A DNA stretch of 17,724 nt from an uncultured Rhodocyclaceae bacterium (GTDB lineage Bacteria > Pseudomonadota > Gammaproteobacteria > Burkholderiales > Rhodocyclaceae): assembly GCA_900549295.1 (NCBI GenBank), contig URNG01000064.1, positions 1 through 17,724 of the forward strand. The letters are read 5' to 3'. Below are positions 1-7,567 of this stretch, piece after piece. Made by a program: the position numbers and the translations under genes. Numbering within the stretch: the stretch's first letter is position 1; every line of letters begins with the position of its first letter. The notes below the pieces were generated by a model that saw nothing but the letters and a program-made list of their open reading frames with translations, ran no database searches and was not told the DNA's origin.

Positions 1-151
1 GGGCGGACTGGCCGGTGTGCTGATGTGGGTCGTGCCGGGCGTGTTGCTTGTGCATTTCGGCACTGGCGGCCCCGGCGGCGTGGGCGGTGCCGCTGCCCAG
101 CAGCGCCAGCGCGGCGCACAGCGGCAGGGCGCGGGAAAGGAGATGGGACAT
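1..151 (-). CDS. His-rich secreted protein, N-terminal part only (runs off the window)
   Basis: Fifty codons are visible from an ATG at 151 before the window ends. Residues 1-25 form a clear signal peptide: a short polar start with one Arg, a Leu/Ala-rich core, and a cleavage site of the AHA|A type. The mature part begins with a strikingly His-rich stretch (MHKQHARHDPHQHTGQ, six His in 16 residues), the kind of segment that binds transition metals. No family can be named from so little sequence. It starts 14 nt after the stop of the four-helix membrane protein and is probably the last visible gene of the heme operon. A role in handling metal in the periplasm, for example iron released from heme, is inference only. 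The Shine-Dalgarno is weak (GGAAAAA). Confidence 0.6.
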   Translation of the reverse strand, partial: MSHLLSRALPLCAALALLGSGTAHAAGAASAEMHKQHARHDPHQHTGQSA

Positions 152-165
152 GGTTTTTCCGTAGT

Positions 166-519
166 TCATGTGGTGGTTGAATTGGGCGATGGTTTCGGGT
201 GTCTGTGACGTAACAAAAGCAGCATGATTGCAGCCAGGCCGATTTGCAGTGAAAGCAGTTGGATCAACACCCACCAGCTGCCGGCATCGTCGGGAAATAG
301 CCTGCGCACCGCCAGGACGTTGACGAGGGTCAGGATAAAAAATGACAGCCAGCGCCAATCCGTTCGCCTCTCGCCGAACCAGAGCATGCAGGCACCGACG
401 ATTGCAAAGCCATAGACGGTCAGGGACGGGCGCGTGACAGGCAGGGTCGATGCGAACAGGGCGGTACAACCGGCCAGCCAGTGGAGCGGGTGTGTCGAGA
501 GCGGCGATTTACGGTTCAC
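166..519 (-). CDS. Small integral membrane protein, four predicted helices, unknown function
   Basis: A 117-residue protein I do not recognise. It has four hydrophobic segments, at about residues 13-30, 33-50, 57-75 and 84-104, and a short polar His/Lys/Pro-rich C-terminus. The start is inferred: a GTG at 519 overlaps the TGA stop of the upstream TonB receptor (GTGA overlap of 4 nt), which is typical of translational coupling, and a second GTG lies one codon earlier. The frame is open for about 100 codons further upstream, but that part lies entirely inside the receptor gene in another frame and has no membrane-protein character. Its position suggests a service function for the heme operon, such as export or permeation of iron or porphyrin. 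Nothing in the sequence proves this. Confidence 0.65.
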   Translation of the reverse strand: MNRKSPLSTHPLHWLAGCTALFASTLPVTRPSLTVYGFAIVGACMLWFGERRTDWRWLSFFILTLVNVLAVRRLFPDDAGSWWVLIQLLSLQIGLAAIMLLLLRHRHPKPSPNSTTT

Positions 520-2663
520 CACTTCCCTTCCAGCGACAAGAGCAGCGTGCGCTGGCCGCGTTCGTTGCTGGCCAGACGCCAGTCGTCGATACCGGCGGTG
601 TAGGTGGACAGACGCCGGGTGTCGGCGCGCAGGAGGTTCTGGGCGTCCAGGCGCAGGTTGAGTTGCGGTGTCAGGCGGCGGGTGAGGTAGAGGTCGAGCA
701 GTTCCCGGCGTTTTTGCGTGCTGGCGGTTTCGCCCGGAATGTCGGTGCGGTTGCGCCCGTGCAGGGTGAGGTGGAAACCGGCGCTCATCTGCCAGGCGGG
801 CAGCGCCTGATCGACGCCCAGCGTCCATTGGTAGCGCGGCAGTTCGCGGGCGTCGCGCTCGCGGTTCAGGCGCTTGTCGTCGACGCGGGCGTGCGGCAGG
901 GTGAGGTGGCTGCGTAGTGCCGCGCCTTTCCAGCCGAGCGAATCGGTTTTTAGCTTGGCGTCGAGTTCCAGCCCCCAGTGGCGGGCTGTGCCTTCGTTGT
1001 AGGGGCGTTCCACCCAGCGCGTGCCTTCGAGTTGCGTGCGCCGTTCGATGAAATGCTCGGTGCGCCGCAGATAGACGTTGGCGCTGATGATGCCGATTTC
1101 ATTGGGCAGGCGTTTCTCCAGCGAGGCTTCCCAATTGACGTTGCGCTCGGCCTTGAGGTTGCCGTTGCCGGCACGGTCGGGTTCGAGCGGGCTGTTTGCC
1201 GTGGTGGCATGCACGGTGAGGCCGGAAATCTCGTCGAGTTTGGGTGCCTTGATGCCGGCCCCGATGGAGGAGCGCAGGACGAGATCGGACGCCAGTTCAT
1301 AGCGGGCGGCGAGCGAGGGGGCGACCTGGCTGGCGTTCTTCGAGCGACCATCGGCTTCGAGCGCGATGTGCTCGCCGCGCAGGCCGCCGGTCAGGGTCAG
1401 CTTGTCGCTTATCGGCGCTTCGTGTTGCAGCCAGGCTGTCCACTGTTTCGCGGTGGCTTCGTGGTCGCCGCGCCAGGCGGTGCTGCCGGTGATGCGCTGT
1501 TTTTCCTCGCGCCGGTGCCAGCTCTGTTCCAGGCCGAGGGAGAGCATGCCCATGCCGATGCCGCGATCCAGGCGCACGGCGGACGAGACTTCGTTCTCGT
1601 CGCGGCGCACGCGCTCGTTGTTGGCGGCGGTCGTGGCACCGGCGGCATCGTGCCAGCGGCGGTCGGTGTCGGTGTGGCGCTGGCCGTCGAGCACGGCGAC
1701 GCGGCCCGAGAGCTTGCCAATGTCGAGCTTTCTTTCACCCTCGGCGCGCAGGCGCAGGAGCGTGATGCGGCTGTCCTCGTCCTCGCGCCGCCCGCCGTCG
1801 GCGGCCAACCCGGTGCCAGCGGCGGGGTTGGCGTAGGCGAGGCGCCGGGCGCGCGTCGTGCGCTCGCCCTGGTTGTGGTAGAGGCTCGGCCACAGGGTGA
1901 AGCTGCCGGCGGCATCGCGCCAGGTGAGGCGCGGCGCGAGGATGAATTCGTTGAGCGTGTAGGCGCCGCGCTCGCGTTCGCTTTCCCATTGGTCGCGGAT
2001 GCCGGCGCTGGCGTGCTGACGGTCGAGCTTCTTGTCGGTGGGCAGGCCGTGGTGGTTGATGGAGATCGGCAGACTCCAGGAAAAATCCTTGTCGCCGCCC
2101 CCCAGGCTGGCCGAGAACTGGCCGTTGGCCTCGTCGCCGCGCGTGCCGGCGGCTAGGCGCAGGGTGGTGGACGGAGCGTTCGCTGTGTTCGGGCGCGCCT
2201 TCTTCATGATGAGGTTCACCGTGACCGCTGCCGCGCCGCCGTGTTCGGCGGAAGCGCCGCGCAGGATCTCGATGCGTTCGAGTTCGCCGGAGGGCATGCG
2301 GCCCACCGTGGTCAGCGCGTAGCGGGCATTGGCGCTGGGGCGCTCGCCGTCGACCAGGAACTGCACCGCGTCGCGGCTCATGCCGCGGGCGTTGCCGGAC
2401 GGTCCGCCGTCGCTGCTGTGGCTGCTGGCGTCGATGCCGGGCAGCTTGCGGATCACTTCATTGACGGTCAGCCCGCCCAGCGCCTCGATTTCGGCGCGGT
2501 CGATCACGGTTTTCTGGGTGACGGAAGCCTGCTGTTCTTCCAGCGCGTCGCTGGTGGCGGTGACGGTGACTTCCTTGAGCGTGCGGGTTTCCTCGGCGAT
2601 GGCGGGGAAGGCGGAAAGGGCAAGGGCGATGAAGGTCAGGCGCGGGTTCATGCGCTTTTTCAT
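516..2663 (-). CDS. TonB-dependent outer-membrane receptor (heme/porphyrin or metal chelate)
   Basis: A 715-residue TonB-dependent receptor. Residues 1-23 are a signal peptide (cleavage after AIA) and a TonB box (LKEVTVTAT) lies at about 29-37. A plug domain follows, with the usual VNEVIRKLPGID, NARGMSRDAVQFLVDG and ERIEILRG blocks. The rest is a 22-strand-type beta barrel ending in an aromatic residue (EGKW). A loop corresponding to the FRAP/NPNL region of heme receptors reads IKAP...GNGNLKAERN and contains one His (LTVHATT). The ATG overlaps the stop of the CobN/HmuS-like gene (ATGA) and has a good Shine-Dalgarno (GGAGA). Family membership is certain; the substrate is not. Operon context with ChaN- and HmuS-like proteins favours heme or a porphyrin product, but cobalamin or another metallophore cannot be excluded. 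Confidence 0.9.
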   Translation of the reverse strand: MKKRMNPRLTFIALALSAFPAIAEETRTLKEVTVTATSDALEEQQASVTQKTVIDRAEIEALGGLTVNEVIRKLPGIDASSHSSDGGPSGNARGMSRDAVQFLVDGERPSANARYALTTVGRMPSGELERIEILRGASAEHGGAAAVTVNLIMKKARPNTANAPSTTLRLAAGTRGDEANGQFSASLGGGDKDFSWSLPISINHHGLPTDKKLDRQHASAGIRDQWESERERGAYTLNEFILAPRLTWRDAAGSFTLWPSLYHNQGERTTRARRLAYANPAAGTGLAADGGRREDEDSRITLLRLRAEGERKLDIGKLSGRVAVLDGQRHTDTDRRWHDAAGATTAANNERVRRDENEVSSAVRLDRGIGMGMLSLGLEQSWHRREEKQRITGSTAWRGDHEATAKQWTAWLQHEAPISDKLTLTGGLRGEHIALEADGRSKNASQVAPSLAARYELASDLVLRSSIGAGIKAPKLDEISGLTVHATTANSPLEPDRAGNGNLKAERNVNWEASLEKRLPNEIGIISANVYLRRTEHFIERRTQLEGTRWVERPYNEGTARHWGLELDAKLKTDSLGWKGAALRSHLTLPHARVDDKRLNRERDARELPRYQWTLGVDQALPAWQMSAGFHLTLHGRNRTDIPGETASTQKRRELLDLYLTRRLTPQLNLRLDAQNLLRADTRRLSTYTAGIDDWRLASNERGQRTLLLSLEGKW

Positions 2664-5600
2664 ATTTGTCTCCGGTAAGCCGAGATGCCGCCGCCGAAGC
2701 CGGCGAAGAGGAGCAGCGAGGCACCAAAGAGAGCCAGCGGCGGAACGGGCGGTTCATTGTTATCCACTTTTTTCAGCACCATGCCTTCAATCGGCGGCGG
2801 GGCTGGCGGCGCGGGCGGCGTCATGACCAGGTCCTCGGCGCTTTGCGGGCGGGTCGGGGCGGGTGCAGCGGGCAGCACGGCGGCCAGACCGAAGCCGGGG
2901 GCGACAAATTTCTCGAATACGGCGTTGTCGGTCTGCACGTCGAAGCGGCGGGCGAGGTCGTTGTAGCGATCCTTCAGTTCGGCCACCGTCTTGGCGTCCG
3001 CCTGCCAGTAGCCGTGGCGGGCCATTTCCAGCATCTTCTCGATGGTCTGCGCCAGCGCGTGCGGGTTGTTCTGCTCGAACCAGTTCTTCAGGCCGAGTTG
3101 GTGCTTGTCGCGCACATAGACGTCGACGAACTCCTGCCACTGGTCGTCGCGCACGATTTCGCGGGCCACCGTGGTCCAGCCGGTGAAGTTGTTCATCGAA
3201 TCGAGCACTTGCAGCGTGCCGGAATAACCCTCGGCCATCAGCCCCTTGATGTAGCCGGGGTGGAAGTTGCGGGTGGCGAGTTCCTTGGCGAGGAACTTGT
3301 CGGCTCCTTCGACCTTGCCGGAACCGCTGCCGCGCAGGTTGGAGATGTAGAGTTCCGGCGCCTTGCCGTCGAGGTAGCGCACCGCAGTGCCGATGCCGCC
3401 CAGGTACTGGAAGGGGTCGTCGGTGGTGAGCATGCCGTAGAGGTTGGAAGTGCGCGACAGCACCGCGCCCTCGGTGCCTTTCAGGTGCTCGGCGTAGAGG
3501 TTGAGGTCGGCCACCTGACCGTCGGCCCCGGCGATGCCCTTGGTGTTCCAGGCGGTTTCGTCGGCCCCGAAGGCGTACTGCATGTTCTTCAGGTAAAGCT
3601 GCGCCATCTTGCGGTCGGCTTCGGCCTTGTTCTTCCAGGTGTCGGTGGCGAGCGCCGCGTCGTCCAGGCCGGTGCCGTAGCGGCCCGATTCGTTGGAGAA
3701 GATGCGGGTTTCCGCCGCCCGTTGCGCCGCCGCTTCCGGCACGCCGCGCGCCTTGAGGCTGGCGGCGATGCGCTGGCTGTTGGCGTGCACCGGGTTGTCG
3801 GCTTCTTTGGCGCGGGCAGCGAGTTCGACCGCCTTTGCCAGTTGCTTCATGGCGTTCGGGAAATGGTCGCGGTACAGGCCGGTGGCGGAGAGCACGACGT
3901 CGACGCGGGGCCGTTTCATGCTTTCGCGCGGCAGCAGCTTGACGTCGATGACGCGCCCGCCGGCGTCCCATACCGGCTCGACGCCGAGCGCCGCCAGCAC
4001 CTGCGCTTCGAGCATGCCCTGATGGCGCATGGTTTCCACCGACCACAGCGAGAAGGCGAGCTTCTTCGGCGGCTTGCCGGTTTTCGCCGTGTGCGCGGCG
4101 ATCAACTGCTCGGCGGCGTCCTTGCCGGCTTCCCAGGCTTGCTTGGTCGGCACGCGCGAAGGGTCGAAGCCGTACAGGTTGCGGCCCGTGGGCAGCGCGT
4201 CCGGGTTTTTCATCGGGTCGCCGCCGTAGGAGGTCGGGCGGTGCTGGCCGGCCAGCGCCGAGAGCAGGCCGGCCATCTCGCCCGCCGCGCCGAGGTCGAT
4301 GTACCACTTCTTGCCCTGTTCGAGCTGGGCCTTGAGTTTTTCATCGACTTTCACCGCCTCACCGGCGAGGTAGTTGCGCAGGAGCTTGAAGGGCGGCGTT
4401 TCGGCCATTTGTTCGTAATCGCCGACGAAGGTTTCGTCGAGGTCTTCGCTGGGTACGCCGGCGGCCTTGGCGGCAGCTTCCCAGTAGGGTTTACCGAGCA
4501 TCAGGAGCACCGTGCCGAGGCGGAATTTTTCCGGCGGCGGCGTGCCGAGCGTGTGCAGGCCGAGCGGCTGCGCGGTCTGCGCCAGTTCGTGCAGGTGGTC
4601 GTGCAGTTCCGTCACGAAACCGCGCATGTCGGCGGCGATGCGCTTGTCGTCCCAACCCATGTCCTTGTCGATGCGTTCCTTCTTCACCTTCTTCATCAGA
4701 TCGGCGGCGATTTTCTCGCGCACGGAACCTTCGTCCTGGCCCACCCAGGCGTGCAGCAGGTCGTGGATTTCGTTCAGCGCCAGATGCAGGCCGGCGGGGG
4801 CGAAGGGCGGCGTCTGGTGGGTGACGGTGACGGCGCGGCCCCGGCGCTTGGTTTGCAGGGCTTCGCCGATGTTGTCGACGATGTAGGGATACACCACCGG
4901 CACATCGCCGATGGCGGCAAACGGGTAATCCGTCACCGGCAGGCCGCGTTCCTTGCCGGGCAGCCATTCCTGCGAGCCGTGCGTGCCGTAGTGCACGATG
5001 GCGTCGGCCTTGAACTGTTCGCGCACCCACAGGTAATGCGCCATGTAGTAGTGCGAGGGGGCGGCCACCGAGGAATGGTAGAGCGCCTTTTCCTTGTCCT
5101 CCCAGCGCTCGCCGCGCGGGGCCTGTGGCGTCAGGATGAGCTTGCCGATGCGGTAGCGCGGAATGACGAAATACGCTTCGCCGCCGTCCTTTACCACCAT
5201 GGTCGATTTTTCCGGATCGCCCCAGCGTTCCTTCATGTCGGCCTGCGCCGCCGCTGGTTGTTTGGCCAGCCAGGCGCGGTAGGTCTTGACCGGCAGGCGC
5301 TCGGCCAGGCCGTCGCGCAGCAGCGATTCGAGTTCGCCGTCGCGGTAGTGGGAAGCGAGCAGGCGCTGCAGGTTGGCGATGAGCGTTTGCTCGGTTTCCG
5401 GCGTCACGTCGTAACCGGCCTGACGCAGCGCCTTGAGCGTGGCTTCCATGCTGCGCGGCACGTTGAGGTAGGAGGCGGAAAAATTCTTTTCGCCCGACGG
5501 GTAGTTCCAGAACAGCACCGCCACCTTCTTTTCGGCGTTGGGCAGGCGTTGCAGGCGGATCAGCTTGAGCGCCTTGTTGACCACGGCGGCGCTCTGTTCG

Positions 5601-6610
5601 GGCAGGACCTTGACGTCGCCCTCGCGGCTGACGACGTTGGTCATCATCGGGTCGAAGATGCCGGCGTATTCGGCCTGTGCCAGATAGAAGGGCACGTCCA
5701 TCAAGGGCATGCCCTGCGCGTCGGCGCGCCAGGCGGCTTCGTCGCCGCGCCGGTAGGCGAGCGCCTGCGTCACCGGGATGCCGAGCGCTGCCAGTTCCTT
5801 GCGCCAGCCTTCCGGGTTGAGGATGATCTGCGTGTTGATGAGCGCATCGGCCACCGGCTTGCCGGCGATGGTCAGCATCGGCGCGTGTGGCGTCATCACG
5901 CCGGCGTAGTAGGGCAGGGCCAGCCCGCCGCCGGCTTCGATGCGCTCGATCAGGTCGTCGATGAAGGTGGTCTGTTCCGCGCCGATGTGGATCTGGTGGA
6001 AGGCGATCGCCACCGTCGGCGGACGCTTGTCCGGGTCGATGCCGCGCCAGCGGAAATACTCGGCGGGCGTGGCGAAGACCTGGTTTGGCGCTTTCGGGTG
6101 ATAGATGGCGTCGTCCGGGAAGATGAAGGGATCGGCCACTTTCGGCGCCGGTTCGCCGCGCAGTTCGGCGGCCAGCGTGGCGAAGAAGCCCTCGAAATTC
6201 GCCCGACCCCCATTGACGTAGTAAGCATGCAGGCGCTTGGCGAGCGGTGCGCTGAAACCTTCGGCCTGCGGCCCCTCGTCGTTCATCCAGATGTGGCGGC
6301 CCTTGAAACTGGCGAGCGGCTTTTCCAGCCGGCGCTTGACGGCGTCGCGCATGTGGGCGCGCCCGGCGTCGAAGATCACCGCATCGCGTTTATCCAGCAA
6401 GGTATCGGCCAGGTTCGGCGGAATCCGCTCGGCAAAATGCGCTTCCACGGTCAGGCCGTACTTGGCGGCGACTTCCTTCACCATCTTGAACTTGCCGGGC
6501 GGAACCGGGGAGACGGCGACGAAAAGGATGTTCTGGGCGGCGGCCTGGCCGACGAAGAACAGCAGGGCGCAGAGCGCGAGGTAGTGGAGGAGTTTGCGTG
6601 GCTGGGTCAT
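2660..6610 (-). CDS. hmuS: CobN/HmuS-family membrane-anchored chelatase, probable heme dechelatase
   Basis: A 1316-residue protein of the CobN/magnesium-chelatase large-subunit superfamily. The family signature HYGTHGSQEWLPGK is at residues 540-553, with conserved blocks on both sides (YPYIVDNIGE; NLYGFDPSRVPTKQAW; RVDVVLSATGLYRDHFP; ETRIFSNESGRYGTGLDD). Unlike cytoplasmic cobalamin-pathway CobN, it has a Sec signal peptide (1-25, ending AQAAAQ). At the other end are a Pro-rich linker (about 1250-1291) and one C-terminal helix (1292-1311) followed by YRRQI, so the body should sit in the periplasm anchored to the inner membrane. That architecture is known for HmuS of the Bacteroidetes heme-uptake locus, a CobN-like protein proposed to remove iron from intact heme. 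No CobS/CobT ATPase or cobalamin genes are nearby. It lies between two TonB receptors and next to a ChaN-like gene. Activity and metal direction are inferred. Confidence 0.85.
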   Translation of the reverse strand: MTQPRKLLHYLALCALLFFVGQAAAQNILFVAVSPVPPGKFKMVKEVAAKYGLTVEAHFAERIPPNLADTLLDKRDAVIFDAGRAHMRDAVKRRLEKPLASFKGRHIWMNDEGPQAEGFSAPLAKRLHAYYVNGGRANFEGFFATLAAELRGEPAPKVADPFIFPDDAIYHPKAPNQVFATPAEYFRWRGIDPDKRPPTVAIAFHQIHIGAEQTTFIDDLIERIEAGGGLALPYYAGVMTPHAPMLTIAGKPVADALINTQIILNPEGWRKELAALGIPVTQALAYRRGDEAAWRADAQGMPLMDVPFYLAQAEYAGIFDPMMTNVVSREGDVKVLPEQSAAVVNKALKLIRLQRLPNAEKKVAVLFWNYPSGEKNFSASYLNVPRSMEATLKALRQAGYDVTPETEQTLIANLQRLLASHYRDGELESLLRDGLAERLPVKTYRAWLAKQPAAAQADMKERWGDPEKSTMVVKDGGEAYFVIPRYRIGKLILTPQAPRGERWEDKEKALYHSSVAAPSHYYMAHYLWVREQFKADAIVHYGTHGSQEWLPGKERGLPVTDYPFAAIGDVPVVYPYIVDNIGEALQTKRRGRAVTVTHQTPPFAPAGLHLALNEIHDLLHAWVGQDEGSVREKIAADLMKKVKKERIDKDMGWDDKRIAADMRGFVTELHDHLHELAQTAQPLGLHTLGTPPPEKFRLGTVLLMLGKPYWEAAAKAAGVPSEDLDETFVGDYEQMAETPPFKLLRNYLAGEAVKVDEKLKAQLEQGKKWYIDLGAAGEMAGLLSALAGQHRPTSYGGDPMKNPDALPTGRNLYGFDPSRVPTKQAWEAGKDAAEQLIAAHTAKTGKPPKKLAFSLWSVETMRHQGMLEAQVLAALGVEPVWDAGGRVIDVKLLPRESMKRPRVDVVLSATGLYRDHFPNAMKQLAKAVELAARAKEADNPVHANSQRIAASLKARGVPEAAAQRAAETRIFSNESGRYGTGLDDAALATDTWKNKAEADRKMAQLYLKNMQYAFGADETAWNTKGIAGADGQVADLNLYAEHLKGTEGAVLSRTSNLYGMLTTDDPFQYLGGIGTAVRYLDGKAPELYISNLRGSGSGKVEGADKFLAKELATRNFHPGYIKGLMAEGYSGTLQVLDSMNNFTGWTTVAREIVRDDQWQEFVDVYVRDKHQLGLKNWFEQNNPHALAQTIEKMLEMARHGYWQADAKTVAELKDRYNDLARRFDVQTDNAVFEKFVAPGFGLAAVLPAAPAPTRPQSAEDLVMTPPAPPAPPPIEGMVLKKVDNNEPPVPPLALFGASLLLFAGFGGGISAYRRQI

Positions 6611-6634
6611 GGGGGCCTGGCTGGGGAGGGGAAA

Positions 6635-7558
6635 TTAAGGGGAAACCTGTTGCGGCATGCGCAGGGTCAGGCAGGGATCGTCACGTTCGGCGGGCGCGGT
6701 GATCCAGACGATGTCGTACTGCGCGCGCAATTCCGGCAGACGCGCTGCGACTTCCGGGCCGTCCTCGATGAAGCCGACGCTGATCTGCGAACGCTGCGGG
6801 AGGAGTTGGGCAAGCAGGGTCGGCACGCCGTAATCGCGGCGCACGTGGCCGTTGCCGGCGACGAGGACGGCGGGAAATTCCGTGCGCTCGGCCAGCGTCG
6901 CCGCCATCGCGCTATCGCGCACGCGCTGGGCCAGACGCAGAGCGGGCAGCATGGCCGGGGCCAACTGGCCACAGTGGCCGGTAATCAGGTCGCGGTCGAC
7001 CTGCTCGATAGCCGCTGCCGGCAGCGGAAAGCGCGTCAGCGTGCCGGCCAGTTCCTGCGGTATGGCCGCTTCGCCTTCACGGGCGATCTGGCGCACCAGC
7101 GGCTTGGGCAGATTGCCGCCAAGCAGGGGGATTCGGGCGTCGATTACCGGGCCGAACAAGGTTTCGTGCATCGGCCAGCGCCAGCCCTTCGCCTCGAAAC
7201 CGCCCGCTTCGAGCCGGGGCAGCAGTTCGCCGTCCGCGGCGGCGCTCTGGCCGCGCATCAGATGCTCGGCAACGACGGCAGCCGGGCGCAGGTCGGCGAT
7301 CAATGCGCCGCGCGCCGCGTGGTGGCGCAGGTTGTCGTGCAGTTCGCCGAGGAGAACGAAATCGGTCTTTTTCAGGGAGGCCAGCAGGGCTTCGCGGGAG
7401 ATTTCCTGCTGGCTGCCGAGGTCGACGATGCGCTCCGCGGCCAGCATGGCCGAGGAGGAAAAGGAGAGGCCGGCGGCAATGAAAGCGCCGCGCAGCAAAC
7501 GGGAAAAACTGCGCCGCAGGCGCAGTTTTTCTTCTTCACGGAAGAGTGATCGGGGCAC
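6635..7558 (-). CDS. ChaN-like (DUF399) periplasmic heme-binding protein
   Basis: A 307-residue ChaN/DUF399-family protein. Family motifs are LLGELHDNLRHH (residues 69-80), VAEHLMRG, and AGNGHVRRDYGVP with the His at 238. Campylobacter ChaN is an iron-regulated lipoprotein that binds stacked hemes, so a heme-handling role in the periplasm is likely. The start is a GTG at 7558 with a strong Shine-Dalgarno (GGAGAA) directly after the receptor stop. A long, basic n-region precedes a hydrophobic stretch (FIAAGLSFSSSAMLAA, about 26-41), giving a signal peptide. There is no lipobox Cys, so unlike classical ChaN it is probably soluble or held by an uncleaved helix. Codons 10-19 contain a perfect terminator-like palindrome (listed separately). 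The gap to the HmuS-like gene is 24 nt. Confidence 0.85.
   Translation of the reverse strand: MPRSLFREEEKLRLRRSFSRLLRGAFIAAGLSFSSSAMLAAERIVDLGSQQEISREALLASLKKTDFVLLGELHDNLRHHAARGALIADLRPAAVVAEHLMRGQSAAADGELLPRLEAGGFEAKGWRWPMHETLFGPVIDARIPLLGGNLPKPLVRQIAREGEAAIPQELAGTLTRFPLPAAAIEQVDRDLITGHCGQLAPAMLPALRLAQRVRDSAMAATLAERTEFPAVLVAGNGHVRRDYGVPTLLAQLLPQRSQISVGFIEDGPEVAARLPELRAQYDIVWITAPAERDDPCLTLRMPQQVSP
7504..7530. terminator. Terminator-like perfect palindrome inside the ChaN-like gene
   Basis: AAAAACTGCGCC, loop gca, GGCGCAGTTTTT: a perfect 12-3-12 inverted repeat with a seven-pair GC-rich stem flanked by A5 and T5. This is the textbook form of a bidirectional Rho-independent terminator. It lies about 28-54 nt inside the ChaN-like coding region, just after the receptor gene. 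It could act as an internal attenuator that lowers expression of the downstream genes relative to the receptor unless ribosomes cover it. The structure is certain; the function is inferred. Confidence 0.6.
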
Positions 7559-7561
7559 AGG

Positions 7562-7567
7562 TTCTCC
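7562..7567 (-). promoter_or_regulatory. Shine-Dalgarno that fixes the GTG start of the ChaN-like gene
   Basis: GGAGAA lies immediately after the receptor stop codon and 3 nt before the GTG at 7558, so the core GGAG is at normal spacing. Downstream candidates (a TTG near codon 21, Met38) have no such site; Met38 would also remove the signal peptide. The GTG is therefore preferred even though it places the palindrome at 7504-7530 inside the coding sequence. Confidence 0.7.

Noticed and set aside
978..2156. A 392-codon plus-strand open frame opposite the second TonB receptor
   Set aside because: Gly/Ala/Val-rich antisense shadow without domains or a ribosome site.
2660..6610. Annotation as cobalamin-biosynthesis cobaltochelatase CobN
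   Set aside because: Signal peptide, C-terminal anchor, absence of CobS/CobT and of cobalamin genes, and heme-type neighbours all argue for the HmuS branch. It remains an alternative until a tree is made.
2666..7549. A 1627-codon open frame on the plus strand opposite the chelatase and ChaN-like genes
   Set aside because: It is a codon-bias shadow of high-GC genes on the other strand: composition is His/Gly/Arg/Val-rich and low-complexity, with no recognisable domain, while the minus strand shows clear family motifs.
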